Assembly (NCBI GenBank): GCA_001839685.1
Contig: MLAK01001157.1
Location: 1-16,938 of the forward strand
Length of the DNA stretch: 16,938 nucleotides
Source of the DNA: Tritrichomonas foetus
Lineage: Eukaryota; Parabasalia; Tritrichomonadida; Tritrichomonadidae
Reading direction: 5' to 3'
Below the pieces are notes generated by a model. It was not told the origin of the DNA. It did not search any database and saw only the letters and a program-made list of their open reading frames with translations. How positions within the stretch are numbered: position 1 is the stretch's first letter; every line of letters begins with the position of its first letter. Positions 1-8,127 of the stretch are shown piece after piece. A program made the position numbers and the translations under genes.

Positions 1-328
1 TGGTAGGACAAAGGTTTATGGGATGGTCCCACAAAATCTTTGGGGGACCATTTTGTAAACCTTTCATATAGGAGGCATTTTCCTTTGGGTTTGGTAATTG
101 TGAGGCGAAAGGTCAAATAAAGGCCAAAAACGGGGATTGCTGAATGAGTCGAAGGGGCTCGCATATTCACATCACATTAACCCATTTTAAGAGTCAAAAA
201 ACAAAACTCATTGGAGAACAATCCTTCCGTGATTTGGCATTTTTATAATATTTGAAGTTTAATTTGGTCGCCGATAAACATTGAAATTTTTGTCGAAAAT
301 CTTTTTAGTCCACTAGTTTAGCAAGCCG
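1..328. other. Upstream intergenic segment
   Basis: No open frame of useful length and no tRNA or rRNA signature was seen. By eye it is somewhat richer in G+C than the other spacers, especially positions 80-165. A strong inverted repeat occupies 10-64 and is listed separately. The last 40 bases before the ATG at 329 hold a pyrimidine run (TCTTTTTAG, about 299-308), but no TCA-type start motif like those of the other genes. The left part may be the 3' flank of a gene, or of a non-coding RNA, lying outside the window. Confidence 0.5.
10..64 (+). repeat. Inverted repeat forming a 21-bp hairpin
   Basis: Positions 10-30 pair with 44-64 around a 13-base loop (31-43). Seventeen pairs are Watson-Crick. 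The other four (19/55, 20/54, 21/53, 22/52) become U-G or G-U wobbles if the plus strand is transcribed, so all 21 positions pair in plus-strand RNA. On the minus strand the same four would be A-C mismatches. This asymmetry suggests a structured plus-strand RNA, although an old DNA palindrome that has drifted would look similar. The host transcript is unknown. Confidence 0.6.
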
Positions 329-1933
329 ATGTTTCCTAATATCCTTAAAAATAAAGATATTAAGCCTCAGATTGCTATTTTCGATAATACAATTTTTCAC
401 GATGTTCTTAACAATCCATATTTAATTCAAGTTTTAAAATCAGGATCAACAAACGTAATCGATTACATGCTAAACAAAGAAAATCTCGCGAAGCTTTTCG
501 AAACAGCCAAAAAAACCAACGAAATGCCTCTTCTTCGAAAAATTAATATTATATTTCGCGATATCTCAGATTTTGTGAATCCGTTAACAGAAAAAGAAAA
601 CATTTCATGTATTCTTAAAATTTACCAAGAAATCGAAAATCCGACTGAAATTGATGTATTCAGGATCGGCATAATTTCCAACTACTTGTCAAAAGCTATT
701 GATATGCTAGGGCATGAAGTGCATGAAAAAATAGAAGAAGAAGATTGGCGAAATATCATAAACCATATTAATTTGACAAGTGTACAAATGTTTTTGAGAT
801 CGTGTCTTGGATCTTATGATATCAAAGTGCATCACGAGGTTCGATTTTTCTTTAATATGCTCAAAGATTATAGTCAAGTCAAAAAATTGCGGAATTCTGA
901 TAAAGATCAATACAATTTCAAAGTATCTTCACTTCTCCAGGTCATCAGCGAATATTTCGAAATGGATTTCGACAAAAATATTCCGAAAAATGAATTCGTT
1001 GATTCTTTAGAAAATATTTGGAAAAATTTGACAGTCGATATAGAAAGAAAAGAGTTATTTAGATTAGCTACATTAATTCCAAAGGAATGTGATTTTATTA
1101 TGAAAAGAGCATACACGTATAATTCTTACATTCCTAATGAAACAAATGAAGCTGCGATTAAATATTTAACTGTCCATTTTGACAGTAAAATGAATCCTAT
1201 TCCTTTAATCAGAATGATTTGTAATATTTTATCACATTATGGAGGAAATAGCTTAGTCTTCAATACGCTCATTGAACTAATTGAAAAAATGAGGTGTAAT
1301 AAAATATTTTGTGAGAATATGAAGAAACTTATTGCTTATTTTTGGGATGGACTCCTAAGTGAAAAAAATATCATGTCATTAGATTATTCAAGCCTTGAAG
1401 ACACAAGTATTGACACGCCAAAATTAAAGGCACAAACAGAAGATGGGAATACTGAAACATCAGAGTCAAATAAACAAATAGATGATGTACCATTTATTTT
1501 TACAACTGTAGCAACAAGAGCTTTTTTATTAAGAGCTGCCGAAATTATTGATGATATTGATATACCATTATTAGTTGGATGGCCCAAATTTAAGGAAAAG
1601 TGTCTTGTCCCATTTATAAATGGCAATCAAATAAATGTCGATTGCACTTGCTTTCCATCAGAATATGACATTTTGGATAGTTGGGTCATAAACCTTAGAG
1701 ACGATTTTTTAAAACAATTGCTCTCGCCAATTGAAAATCCAGATAAACCTATAATCGAAAAAATTGAGTTGGATATACCAAAAAAAGAAAAGGAAGATCA
1801 AACGGAAACAAACACAAGCCACAACAGTGAAAATAAATCTGATAACAGCAGTGAAAAAGGAAATCAAATTGAATATTCTGGAGATTATAGCTACAATGTG
1901 AATGATGATGAAGATTTTGAAAATGAATTGTAA
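329..1933 (+). CDS. SAPS-like (PP6/Sit4 regulatory) helical-repeat protein, tentative
   Basis: A 534-residue soluble protein with no signal peptide or membrane segment, apparently almost all helical up to about residue 470. It ends in a polar, acidic, Asn/Ser/Glu-rich tail (about 480-534). Several stretches resemble the SAPS family of regulatory subunits of PP6/Sit4 phosphatases. One is an N-terminal NPYLIQVLKSGSTNVIDYML (30-49), like the conserved segment near the start of SAPS proteins where a run of helix ends in LxxFL. Another is a central ISNYLSKAIDML...HINLTSVQMFL block, like the SAPS 'FFSKVL...HIGTSAIMDLL' region. A third is a later GWPKFKEKCLVPF segment. If correct, it would target a PP6-type catalytic subunit in the cytoplasm. 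The match is from memory of family patterns only; it could be another armadillo/HEAT-type protein. The ATG at 329 is the first in frame. A TAAA lies 18 bases past the TAA stop. Confidence 0.45.
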   Translation: MFPNILKNKDIKPQIAIFDNTIFHDVLNNPYLIQVLKSGSTNVIDYMLNKENLAKLFETAKKTNEMPLLRKINIIFRDISDFVNPLTEKENISCILKIYQEIENPTEIDVFRIGIISNYLSKAIDMLGHEVHEKIEEEDWRNIINHINLTSVQMFLRSCLGSYDIKVHHEVRFFFNMLKDYSQVKKLRNSDKDQYNFKVSSLLQVISEYFEMDFDKNIPKNEFVDSLENIWKNLTVDIERKELFRLATLIPKECDFIMKRAYTYNSYIPNETNEAAIKYLTVHFDSKMNPIPLIRMICNILSHYGGNSLVFNTLIELIEKMRCNKIFCENMKKLIAYFWDGLLSEKNIMSLDYSSLEDTSIDTPKLKAQTEDGNTETSESNKQIDDVPFIFTTVATRAFLLRAAEIIDDIDIPLLVGWPKFKEKCLVPFINGNQINVDCTCFPSEYDILDSWVINLRDDFLKQLLSPIENPDKPIIEKIELDIPKKEKEDQTETNTSHNSENKSDNSSEKGNQIEYSGDYSYNVNDDEDFENEL

Positions 1934-2126
1934 GTATCATCTGTATTTTCTAAAGTGTGATTTTTTTTATTCTTATTCGTATGCTTTTATATATATATAT
2001 ATATACACTATATATTAAAAATTTACACTTTATATTTATATTACATGGAGGAATCAAGCTGGAATTTCAATTAGGTAATGCAAGTAATCTTCGAGAAATG
2101 ATATACAAAATTGAGATCGTAATTGG

Positions 2127-2133
2127 TCAAATA
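2127..2133 (+). promoter_or_regulatory. Initiator-like TCAAATA before the CHMP7 gene
   Basis: TCAAATA lies about 20 bases upstream of the ATG at 2153. Trichomonad genes usually carry an Initiator of the form TCA(+1)-pyrimidine-W-W close to the start codon. This one has A instead of a pyrimidine at the fourth base, but the same TCAAAT occurs before two other genes here. It is inferred from position and recurrence. Confidence 0.3.
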
Positions 2134-2152
2134 ATATTAAACGTACACAAGA

Positions 2153-3289
2153 ATGGAATTTCATGATTATCATCAAGCGCTTGTTATATTTAACGACATG
2201 TTTCATAAAGAAGATATGATTCCGATATTTCGAGAACTCAAAAGCCGAGATATTAATCCAGACTCATGGGAGAAACAAATAAAATTTTGGTCGACTCTTA
2301 TCAAAAGATGGGGGAAAGACGCAGAAATAATCGATTTTTCTGTTGATTATTTAGCCCAAATGCTAGTTTATCAAGAAAATTATCCACCTCTTCGCGCATC
2401 AATTGATTATCTTGTAAAAACCAAAGTAATTCAATCTCGAGATGATTTTATTGCAAATAAATCCCTGGCTTTATCAGTAGCTTCAAAATTATGGAATTTC
2501 ATTTCACCAAATAAAAGTCCATCACCAGACGTTTACATTTTTTCCAACAATTTGAAAGAAACCGTTAACCACTACCTTAATGAAGTTGAATCACAAGCTT
2601 CATGTAATAAAGATGTTGCTTTAACAGAAGAAGAGGTAAAACTCGCATTTCCAGATATTGATTATGAAATTGTAAAAGCTGGACTTAAACTAAATAAAAA
2701 TGTCAGAACATTCAATAATGGATTCTATTTTAGATGTTCAAGATTTCCAAGTTTAGAAGATAAAAGTGCGGCTGATATTATTTCTGTAAAAACTACAATT
2801 CAAAACCTAGAAAAAAAGAAAGAACAAATCCCTTTACTAATAGAAAAGAAAATTAATGAAGCTAGAAAAAGTCTAAAATTGAATAATAGAAAAAAAGCTA
2901 TTCAATGCCTTAAAAGTAAAAAGCTTCTTGAATCACAAGAAAATAAATTAGATATATATATTGCCAGTTATGAAAGAGCATTGAATCTTTTAATGGAAAG
3001 TGAAATTAATAGTAGTCTTGCAGATGTTATGAAAAGTGTCAATCATTCAATGAAAATGAATATCCCGGATGTCGGTAATATAGAGGAAATTATGGATGAA
3101 ATGGACGATAATTTTGCTGCAAATGATGAATTAACGCAAGCATTCGCAAGAAATTTGGATAATTCAATTGATGATGAAGAAATTGAACAAGAGTTGGAAG
3201 CACTTATTGAACAAGACTTCGCAATTCCAGAAAGCGTAGAAATGGTTGGAAGAAGGCTTCAAGAATCTGCTAAAAGAGTGCATTATTAA
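2153..3289 (+). CDS. CHMP7: CHMP7-type ESCRT-III (Snf7 family) protein
   Basis: A 378-residue protein matching CHMP7 along its length. Residues 10-190 form the winged-helix-type N-terminal region. This includes a DSWEKQIKFWSTLI block corresponding to the CHMP7 'DWxxKMxFWxPLV' signature, and a hydrophobic/amphipathic stretch ALSVASKLWNFISP (106-119) where human CHMP7 has its membrane-binding segment. Residues about 205-355 are the Snf7 core. The basic helix (KKINEARKSLKLNNRKKAIQ) and the CLKSKKLLESQENKLD block match the ESCRT-III helix 1-2 hairpin. The acidic DEEIEQELEALIEQ (341-354) looks like a MIM-type C-terminal helix for Vps4 or partner binding. Known CHMP7 proteins recruit ESCRT-III to the nuclear envelope and endosomes. 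The ATG is 20 bases behind TCAAATA, and a TAAA sits at 3303-3306, 14 bases past the stop. Family assignment is strong; the cellular role here is inferred. Confidence 0.88.
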   Translation: MEFHDYHQALVIFNDMFHKEDMIPIFRELKSRDINPDSWEKQIKFWSTLIKRWGKDAEIIDFSVDYLAQMLVYQENYPPLRASIDYLVKTKVIQSRDDFIANKSLALSVASKLWNFISPNKSPSPDVYIFSNNLKETVNHYLNEVESQASCNKDVALTEEEVKLAFPDIDYEIVKAGLKLNKNVRTFNNGFYFRCSRFPSLEDKSAADIISVKTTIQNLEKKKEQIPLLIEKKINEARKSLKLNNRKKAIQCLKSKKLLESQENKLDIYIASYERALNLLMESEINSSLADVMKSVNHSMKMNIPDVGNIEEIMDEMDDNFAANDELTQAFARNLDNSIDDEEIEQELEALIEQDFAIPESVEMVGRRLQESAKRVHY

Positions 3290-3887
3290 CCTTGACAATC
3301 TATAAAATGTGTGTTTCTCAAATCAAACTGACTTTTTGTGTTCTAGAATTGATTGTTTGTTCCTTTTTCCTTTTTTTCAAGAATCTCCTACGTAGTCATG
3401 CTAATGTTTTTAACAGCATGATCAAAATTTTAGAAAATTGAGCTATTTATATAAAACTGTTGGAAATTACTTACCAGGAAAATTTCATTTGGTTTAATGT
3501 AGAATGATTCTATAGATGAGTTGAACTCCAGATAAGTTCTCAGAATATGATGAAAAATTATATAACCATTTTTTTGGGAAAGATTAATTCCAAATCGCTT
3601 TCTTAATTTATAGCTACTTTCCCCATTACTTCTCTCTTATATAAATAAAAATGTCAATATTTCCCTTATCATTGTAATTCTAATTGATGATTTCCAATGG
3701 AAATGGCATGCCAGGTGAGCCAAATAGGAAAATTATCTTTTAAACATTTAGTATAAAATATTCTTGTTTCATATTCATCGCGAAGAGCATGTCCAGTTTC
3801 ATTGCTACTACAATTTCGATGATATTTTTATCATTCAATTACTATGATCCAGTTTTTAAGCCAAAGTGATTATAAATGAACCATTAT

Positions 3888-3940
<53 letters not shown>

Positions 3941-4009
3941 GAAAAAGGAGCTATAAATAAAGAAGAGAATTTAAAATATTTATGGAATGTGAATTTAATT
4001 TCAAAAGCA
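3290..4009. other. Convergent spacer with poly-A run
   Basis: This 720-base spacer lies between the 3' ends of the plus-strand CHMP7 gene and the minus-strand EFHC1-type gene. It holds the TAAA motif for the former (3303-3306) and the TAAA for the latter (minus strand, 3994-3997). It also contains a long homopolymer described separately. Short open frames such as the 26-codon frame starting at the ATG near 3789 show no recognisable protein. Confidence 0.6.
3891..3937 (+). repeat. 47-base poly-A homopolymer
   Basis: There are 47 uninterrupted A residues. About 15 bases before the run is ATAAATGAA, containing the TAAA/TAAAT signal typical of trichomonad mRNA 3' ends. The arrangement therefore resembles a reverse-transcribed mRNA tail on the plus strand. 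No decayed coding sequence could be recognised just upstream and no clear target-site duplication was found. A simple slippage-expanded microsatellite is equally possible, and the exact length may not be reliable in the assembly. Confidence 0.85.
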
Positions 4010-5758
4010 TTAATTAAGGCATGATAACAGACTGAAGTAATCGAATCCCTTCTCTTCGGCCCACCTTCTAACCACGGTGATAGCCTCGTGGCGCTGGAGC
4101 CCCATCACGGAGATCAGCTTCTCTTCTGCATCCTGAGGTGGAATATATCCGTGGAGGTCTGGATCTGATCTTTCGAACATTCTTTTGAGTTGAGGGAATT
4201 TCTGCTTCTGCTTCTTCATGTTGTTAACAATGTCAAATAGATCGGATTGTGGATAATCATCTGCGTGTGCTTCCATAGTTCTAAAAGCAAATTCATCAGC
4301 ATTTGTAATAATGAAACTATAACAATTAATTGCAACAATTTCGCCGACACGAAAATCTGCTGGTTTGAAATAAGTGCCTGTCTTTGGATTCTTGACCTTC
4401 GATTTCTGAATGAATTTTCCTTCACGGAATCCTGAATTTCTTCTCGGCTTCTCAAAAACTGCAACACAGTCATCTGCAAGATAGTAAGCAATAACAAATT
4501 CTCGGCCGACATCTTGTGGAGTAGGTTTGATGAATTTTGCAGCAAATCGTAAAATTTCTCCTTGGTTATCCAACAATTTCTTGATGTCCTTCCTTGGTGG
4601 AACTGGATGGAGTGAATAGCAATAGCCAAGAGAGTCTTCTTCATCTCCCCATCCATTGTAAGGTGGTGGCGCAGCTGTGCGTGAATCGTAGTAATTATCA
4701 CGATCGTCAACATTAATTGGACGCCAATCACGCTGTCCGATATTTTCGTCAACCCACTGCTTGGTGAATTCATCGGCATCATAAATGAAGAACTTTCGAC
4801 CAAAAACATCAATTGTTTGGCCGATGTAGAGATCGGCGGCACCATAAAAATCAGCCTGTCCAGGCTTCTGGATTTTCGTTTTCATCAAGAAGCGGCTGAC
4901 TGGATCACGGCCAGAATTTACCGGCAAAACTTGAACAATTTCTATCGTTTTATCAACCAAAAAGAAATGAATAACAAATTTCCTCTTTTCGCCGAAAATT
5001 GCATTACTGTCATCCCAAACTGAATAGAAACGAAGAACTTTTCCATCATAATCAAGAAAGTCACGAAGATGGGTTTTATCTGTATCAATATATGTGACGC
5101 GAATTGGCCTCTCTGTAAGTCGTCTCTTGCAGGTGTACAAATCGTCAGGCGGATGCTCGGTTGTTGGAATATCGATATTGTTGCAAGCGAGGAACTTTTT
5201 CGTAAGATCGTCCATATCGTAAATATGATAAATAACACTACAAATATCGACGTCCTTTCCGATGTTGAAGTCGAGCATGTTGTAGTTTGTTCCGTAAACT
5301 TCCGCGTTTGGATTGAGAACCCTCATTCGCCTTAAAAGGACTCCTTGATCCATTCCCGCATTTCGCTCCTTATGTTCTTCAATCATAATTGTGTCGTCTT
5401 CTGTGTAGTAATAAATGCGAACATACCTAACACGAAATGTTTCCTCGTTTGATTCAACAATACTTTGCTGGAAATACGCATAAAATCTGAGAACAATAAT
5501 TTCGGGAACTTTGATTTCGTCGTAATCAGGAGTGTAAGGAAGGGATGTATCGATGTCGAGTTGGCGAGATACGTTTTGAATTGCTTCGAGGCGTCTTCGA
5601 GTCTCATCGATTTGGATATCTAAGATGCGTGAGTCGGGGGCTTTCGCGTGCATAAGGCCTGAGACAACTTTGAATTGTTGTCCTTTTAGTAAACTCGGCT
5701 TTTTTTGTTGGGTTGTGTAGCCTGGGAAAAATGGGTTTGTCGACGTGCTGATGCTCAT
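4010..5758 (-). CDS. EFHC1/EFHC2-type protein with three DM10 domains
   Basis: A 582-residue homologue of EFHC1/EFHC2/Rib72, axonemal proteins that bind inside doublet microtubules (microtubule inner proteins). Starting at the ATG at 5758, the N-terminus has the family NPFFPGY motif (residues 8-14, compare LPFLPGY). Three DM10 domains follow at about 88-193 (core VLRFYAYF), 235-338 (VLRFYSVW) and 399-495 (ILRFAAKF). Each ends with a hydrophobic strand followed by an acidic turn (IYDMDDLTKKF, IYDADEFTKQW, ITNADEFAFRT). The PPYNGWGDEEDSLGYCYSL segment (about 365-383) before DM10-3 is the strongly conserved EFHC signature. The last 55 residues form a degenerate EF-hand-like tail (ERSDPDLHGYIPPQDAEEKL) with few calcium-ligand positions. 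A longer frame begins at a TTG four codons upstream, which is not a credible start. TCATTGT lies 9 bases before the ATG; a TAAA lies 13 bases after the TAA. Confidence 0.93.
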   Translation of the reverse strand: MSISTSTNPFFPGYTTQQKKPSLLKGQQFKVVSGLMHAKAPDSRILDIQIDETRRRLEAIQNVSRQLDIDTSLPYTPDYDEIKVPEIIVLRFYAYFQQSIVESNEETFRVRYVRIYYYTEDDTIMIEEHKERNAGMDQGVLLRRMRVLNPNAEVYGTNYNMLDFNIGKDVDICSVIYHIYDMDDLTKKFLACNNIDIPTTEHPPDDLYTCKRRLTERPIRVTYIDTDKTHLRDFLDYDGKVLRFYSVWDDSNAIFGEKRKFVIHFFLVDKTIEIVQVLPVNSGRDPVSRFLMKTKIQKPGQADFYGAADLYIGQTIDVFGRKFFIYDADEFTKQWVDENIGQRDWRPINVDDRDNYYDSRTAAPPPYNGWGDEEDSLGYCYSLHPVPPRKDIKKLLDNQGEILRFAAKFIKPTPQDVGREFVIAYYLADDCVAVFEKPRRNSGFREGKFIQKSKVKNPKTGTYFKPADFRVGEIVAINCYSFIITNADEFAFRTMEAHADDYPQSDLFDIVNNMKKQKQKFPQLKRMFERSDPDLHGYIPPQDAEEKLISVMGLQRHEAITVVRRWAEEKGFDYFSLLSCLN

Positions 5759-6170
5759 TCTAACGGACAATGAAATCGGTTTTTGCTCGTTAAATGAAAT
5801 AAACGTATTAGATTTATATAAATATATTTAACTTTTTGATTGTATAATGAGTCATATATCTAAACTTTTTCAATATTATCAAAAATCTTTTTCAGTATTT
5901 CGATTTTGTATTTAACATCTTTCACGTTAAGTTTCGTTATCAATTTTTATTAGAATACAATAAAAATATATTTATTTTGTTATATAAAACACAAGCTTTA
6001 TTCATATGATTTCAAACAAGTATAATGATTACATTTATAATCTAATCGAAAATCAAGTTGATGAAGGAAAAATCATTTGCAACTTCATCAAACAATACAT
6101 CATTCAATCTAGGTCTATTTTCATCAAATATAATATACAAAAAAAATTAGGGAAATATCACAGTCGTGTA
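5759..6170. other. AT-rich spacer
   Basis: This 412-base spacer lies between the start of the EFHC1-type gene and the stop of the next minus-strand gene. The right part (6006-6239) has a 77-codon plus-strand frame with an ATG, but it runs into the neighbouring gene in antisense and shows no family signal, so I treat it as chance. The promoter of the EFHC1-type gene must lie at its left edge, where TCATTGT (minus strand, 5767-5773) is the likely Initiator. Nothing else was recognised. Confidence 0.5.
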
Positions 6171-7544
6171 CTATTTCGGTATTGCAACAACTCGCCGTTT
6201 AACAGGTGTCCTTGCAGTTTGAACTTTTTTGATACTTAATACTGGTTCTTTCATCAGTCCGTCAATTTTCAACGAATCATTTGGATTAAATGTTTTTTCA
6301 GTTCGAGTTGTTAGTTGTTGAGAAACAGGTCTTGTTGGATTCTTAATAGAGCCGGCAATTCGTTGGACCATTTTCCCGCATGCTATACATCTTGTATTAG
6401 TCGCTGCTGAGTTGGATGCACCATTTACAATTCCATAAATATCGCCAGCCAGTTCTTCAAAGTCTTCATTCAGCACAATTGTATCTTTCTTGGAACGATA
6501 GTCTTCAACATCATCGATAATTGAATTCACCAACCTTGTTGTTTCATCATGATACCTTTCGAACTCCACACGGTCTGTTTTCTGTCCGACAGCAGCATCA
6601 ATTTGGCAAATGTAAGCATGCATTTCTCTCAAAACAGTTTGTAAATATGGCATTGCTCGTCCAATATATTTGAAATAATCAAACACAGTGTTGACGGTTG
6701 GAAATCTTGGGAATGCTGGTGCTTCGGTTCGATTATAAATTTGAGATTTAACAAATTGAGGAAAGTCGCAAGTATCAACTGGTAATATTAAATCAAATTT
6801 TCTCTTGAAATCCATGAAATCTTTCGTAAAGTTAACAAACCGAGAATTAAGGTCGGCGACATTTCCCCGATCTCTTTCGGCAGCATTTCTGATACAATTA
6901 GCAACATTTTTCTTTTTGAGTCCTTCAACTGCACCTGTCCCATTGAAAGCAGCACCCATTTGAATAATAATATCTGATAATTCATCAATTTTTTGGTTGG
7001 ATTTTTGCATATCAAGCTTAACTTCATGAATTAAATCGATTGCATCTTTTGTCATTTTGGGAGTGGCCTCAAGCATATCCATATGGCCTTGAATTGCCTT
7101 ATGAACAGCAAAAAGCATTTCATTCGTTTTCTGTTGAACTAAAGCGTTAATTGAGTTTGTTCGTTGATCAAGCGAGTCGTAAAATTTGTTGACTGTATTC
7201 GATAATTCAGATGAGCTATTTGTATAATCTTTTTGAATTTGTTTGACTGCTTCTGCCATTACGGTAAAATCTTGAATTGTTGGACGGTTTTTGAGCTGTT
7301 CTTTCAACTCCAAAATTTCTTTATTTTGTGCAGCGATTTGTTCGGCAAGTTTTTGGAAAATTTCTTGTACAAGAATATCGTCAACTTGAATAGAGAAGAG
7401 TGGCTTTCCAGAATTAAGTTCTTCGCGAAATTCGTCAGTCATTTCGACTTTGAGATTTTTTTGGTAACGGACAATTCTAATCAAAACATTCTGCATATAT
7501 TTGGCCTGAACGATATATTGAAATGACCTTTCACAATTCACCAT
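6171..7544 (-). CDS. Coiled-coil protein with CxxC motif (possible DUF4795/QRICH2-like)
   Basis: A 457-residue protein from the ATG at 7544. Order of parts: a short globular start; helical, coiled-coil-prone sequence from about 55 to 210; a hydrophobic/aromatic middle with FPRFPTVNTVFDYFKYIGRA; a second helical segment containing QKTDRVEFERYHDETTRLV; a CIAC motif (C386, C389); then a basic, proline-containing tail ending in VKRRVVAIPK. The sequence of long helices, a 'K-[ST]-D-R-x-x-F' helix and a Cys-x-x-Cys close to a basic tail is the layout of DUF4795 proteins such as QRICH2, linked to sperm flagella. I see pattern similarity, not a proven match. An ATG 17 codons upstream (7595) would overlap the divergent Pop5-like gene. 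The chosen start leaves a 28-bp shared promoter, with TCAAATT 10 bases away. A flagellar or cytoskeletal role is inferred partly from the EFHC1-type neighbour. Confidence 0.75.
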   Translation of the reverse strand: MVNCERSFQYIVQAKYMQNVLIRIVRYQKNLKVEMTDEFREELNSGKPLFSIQVDDILVQEIFQKLAEQIAAQNKEILELKEQLKNRPTIQDFTVMAEAVKQIQKDYTNSSSELSNTVNKFYDSLDQRTNSINALVQQKTNEMLFAVHKAIQGHMDMLEATPKMTKDAIDLIHEVKLDMQKSNQKIDELSDIIIQMGAAFNGTGAVEGLKKKNVANCIRNAAERDRGNVADLNSRFVNFTKDFMDFKRKFDLILPVDTCDFPQFVKSQIYNRTEAPAFPRFPTVNTVFDYFKYIGRAMPYLQTVLREMHAYICQIDAAVGQKTDRVEFERYHDETTRLVNSIIDDVEDYRSKKDTIVLNEDFEELAGDIYGIVNGASNSAATNTRCIACGKMVQRIAGSIKNPTRPVSQQLTTRTEKTFNPNDSLKIDGLMKEPVLSIKKVQTARTPVKRRVVAIPK

Positions 7545-7572
7545 CTTTTTCACAATTTGATCTGCATTGAAA
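7545..7572. promoter_or_regulatory. 28-bp bidirectional promoter
   Basis: This whole gap separates two divergent ATGs (minus at 7544, plus at 7573). On the plus strand, TCACAAT (7550-7556) fits the trichomonad Initiator TCAYWWW exactly, giving a 5' leader of about 21 bases. On the minus strand, TCAAATT (7554-7560) lies 10 bases before the other ATG and overlaps the first motif. Two start sites of opposite direction would thus fall within ten bases of each other. Assignment rests on the motif and on the ATG choices. Confidence 0.5.
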
Positions 7573-7923
7573 ATGGCCTTCAATGTAAAAACCATACGCC
7601 CTGAATCACGTTTCTATCTCGTCGAAATCGAAGCTTCCAATGATAATGTTATTACAGAAAATCAGATTCGACAAGTAATTATTTACAACATCAAAAAATT
7701 TTTCGGTAAAGTTGGCCGCGATTCGGTAAATGTCAATGTTTACCCTCAAAATGGACGAAGATTTATCGTTGAAACAGATGCCCAAAATTCAGTCGTTTTG
7801 CGGACAGCTCTCAGTTTAAATGAAATTTCTGATTTGAAACGTATTCATGTTCTTTCTGAGGCATCAACACTACAGCCGCTAATTCATGATAGTCGATTGT
7901 TTTTTGCACCTCTAGAAGAGTAA
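7573..7923 (+). CDS. Pop5/Rpp14-like subunit of RNase P/MRP, probable
   Basis: A compact 116-residue protein. RPESRFYLVEIEASND at the start, a long helix around QIRQVIIYNIKKFFGKVG, then a strand NVNVYPQNGRRFIVETDA, a helix NSVVLRTALSLN and a final strand DLKRIHVLSEASTL match the order and length of the Pop5/Rpp14 fold. That fold reads: RYxLxEI, helix 'I...I..xFG..G', 'V..Y......I..C....', 'W.AL', and a last strand R.LHV.G with a short tail. Such proteins bind the RNA of RNase P and MRP and act in tRNA 5' processing and rRNA processing in the nucleus. The C-terminal extension of animal Pop5 is absent. The frame opens at a TTG at 7567; the ATG at 7573 is the credible start, 21 bases behind TCACAAT. 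The stop codon overlaps a TAAA (7921-7924), a trichomonad-style polyadenylation signal. Confidence 0.62.
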   Translation: MAFNVKTIRPESRFYLVEIEASNDNVITENQIRQVIIYNIKKFFGKVGRDSVNVNVYPQNGRRFIVETDAQNSVVLRTALSLNEISDLKRIHVLSEASTLQPLIHDSRLFFAPLEE

Positions 7924-7924
7924 A
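7921..7924 (+). terminator. TAAA polyadenylation signal overlapping the stop codon
   Basis: The TAA stop of the Pop5-like gene is followed by A, giving TAAA. Overlap of a UAAA 3'-processing signal with the stop codon is described for trichomonad genes. A second possible copy is not needed. Assignment is by motif only. Confidence 0.4.
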
Positions 7925-8127
7925 TTGTGTTTTTATTTTCCTAACTTATTATTCCTTTTGATCGCATTTTTACTTTTTTTTTAATGTTGCAATTCACCTT
8001 TTCTTAAATAATAGATTGACCAGTGAGCTTCAAACATTTCTTAATCTTCCATTTAATGTTTTGATTCTCCATTTTTTCTTACTTTCGATTTCTGAATTCT
8101 CCATCGAAATTTGATGTCAAATTTATT

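Noticed and set aside
100..165. Higher-GC stretch as a possible tRNA or snRNA
   Set aside because: No T-loop GTTCRA, no cloverleaf arms and no recognised snRNA core were found.
1931..1960. GTAAGTATC at the end of the first gene as a possible 5' splice site
   Set aside because: No matching branch-point/3' splice sequence of the trichomonad type was found downstream, and the frame ends with a normal stop followed by TAAA.
1957..2166. A 69-codon plus-strand frame across the TATATA run
   Set aside because: It is low-complexity, hydrophobic and AT-driven, overlaps the start of the CHMP7 gene in another frame and is best read as spacer.
6006..6239. A 77-codon plus-strand frame with ATG in the spacer after the coiled-coil CxxC gene
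   Set aside because: It overlaps the 3' end of that gene in antisense, has AT-driven composition and no recognisable domain.
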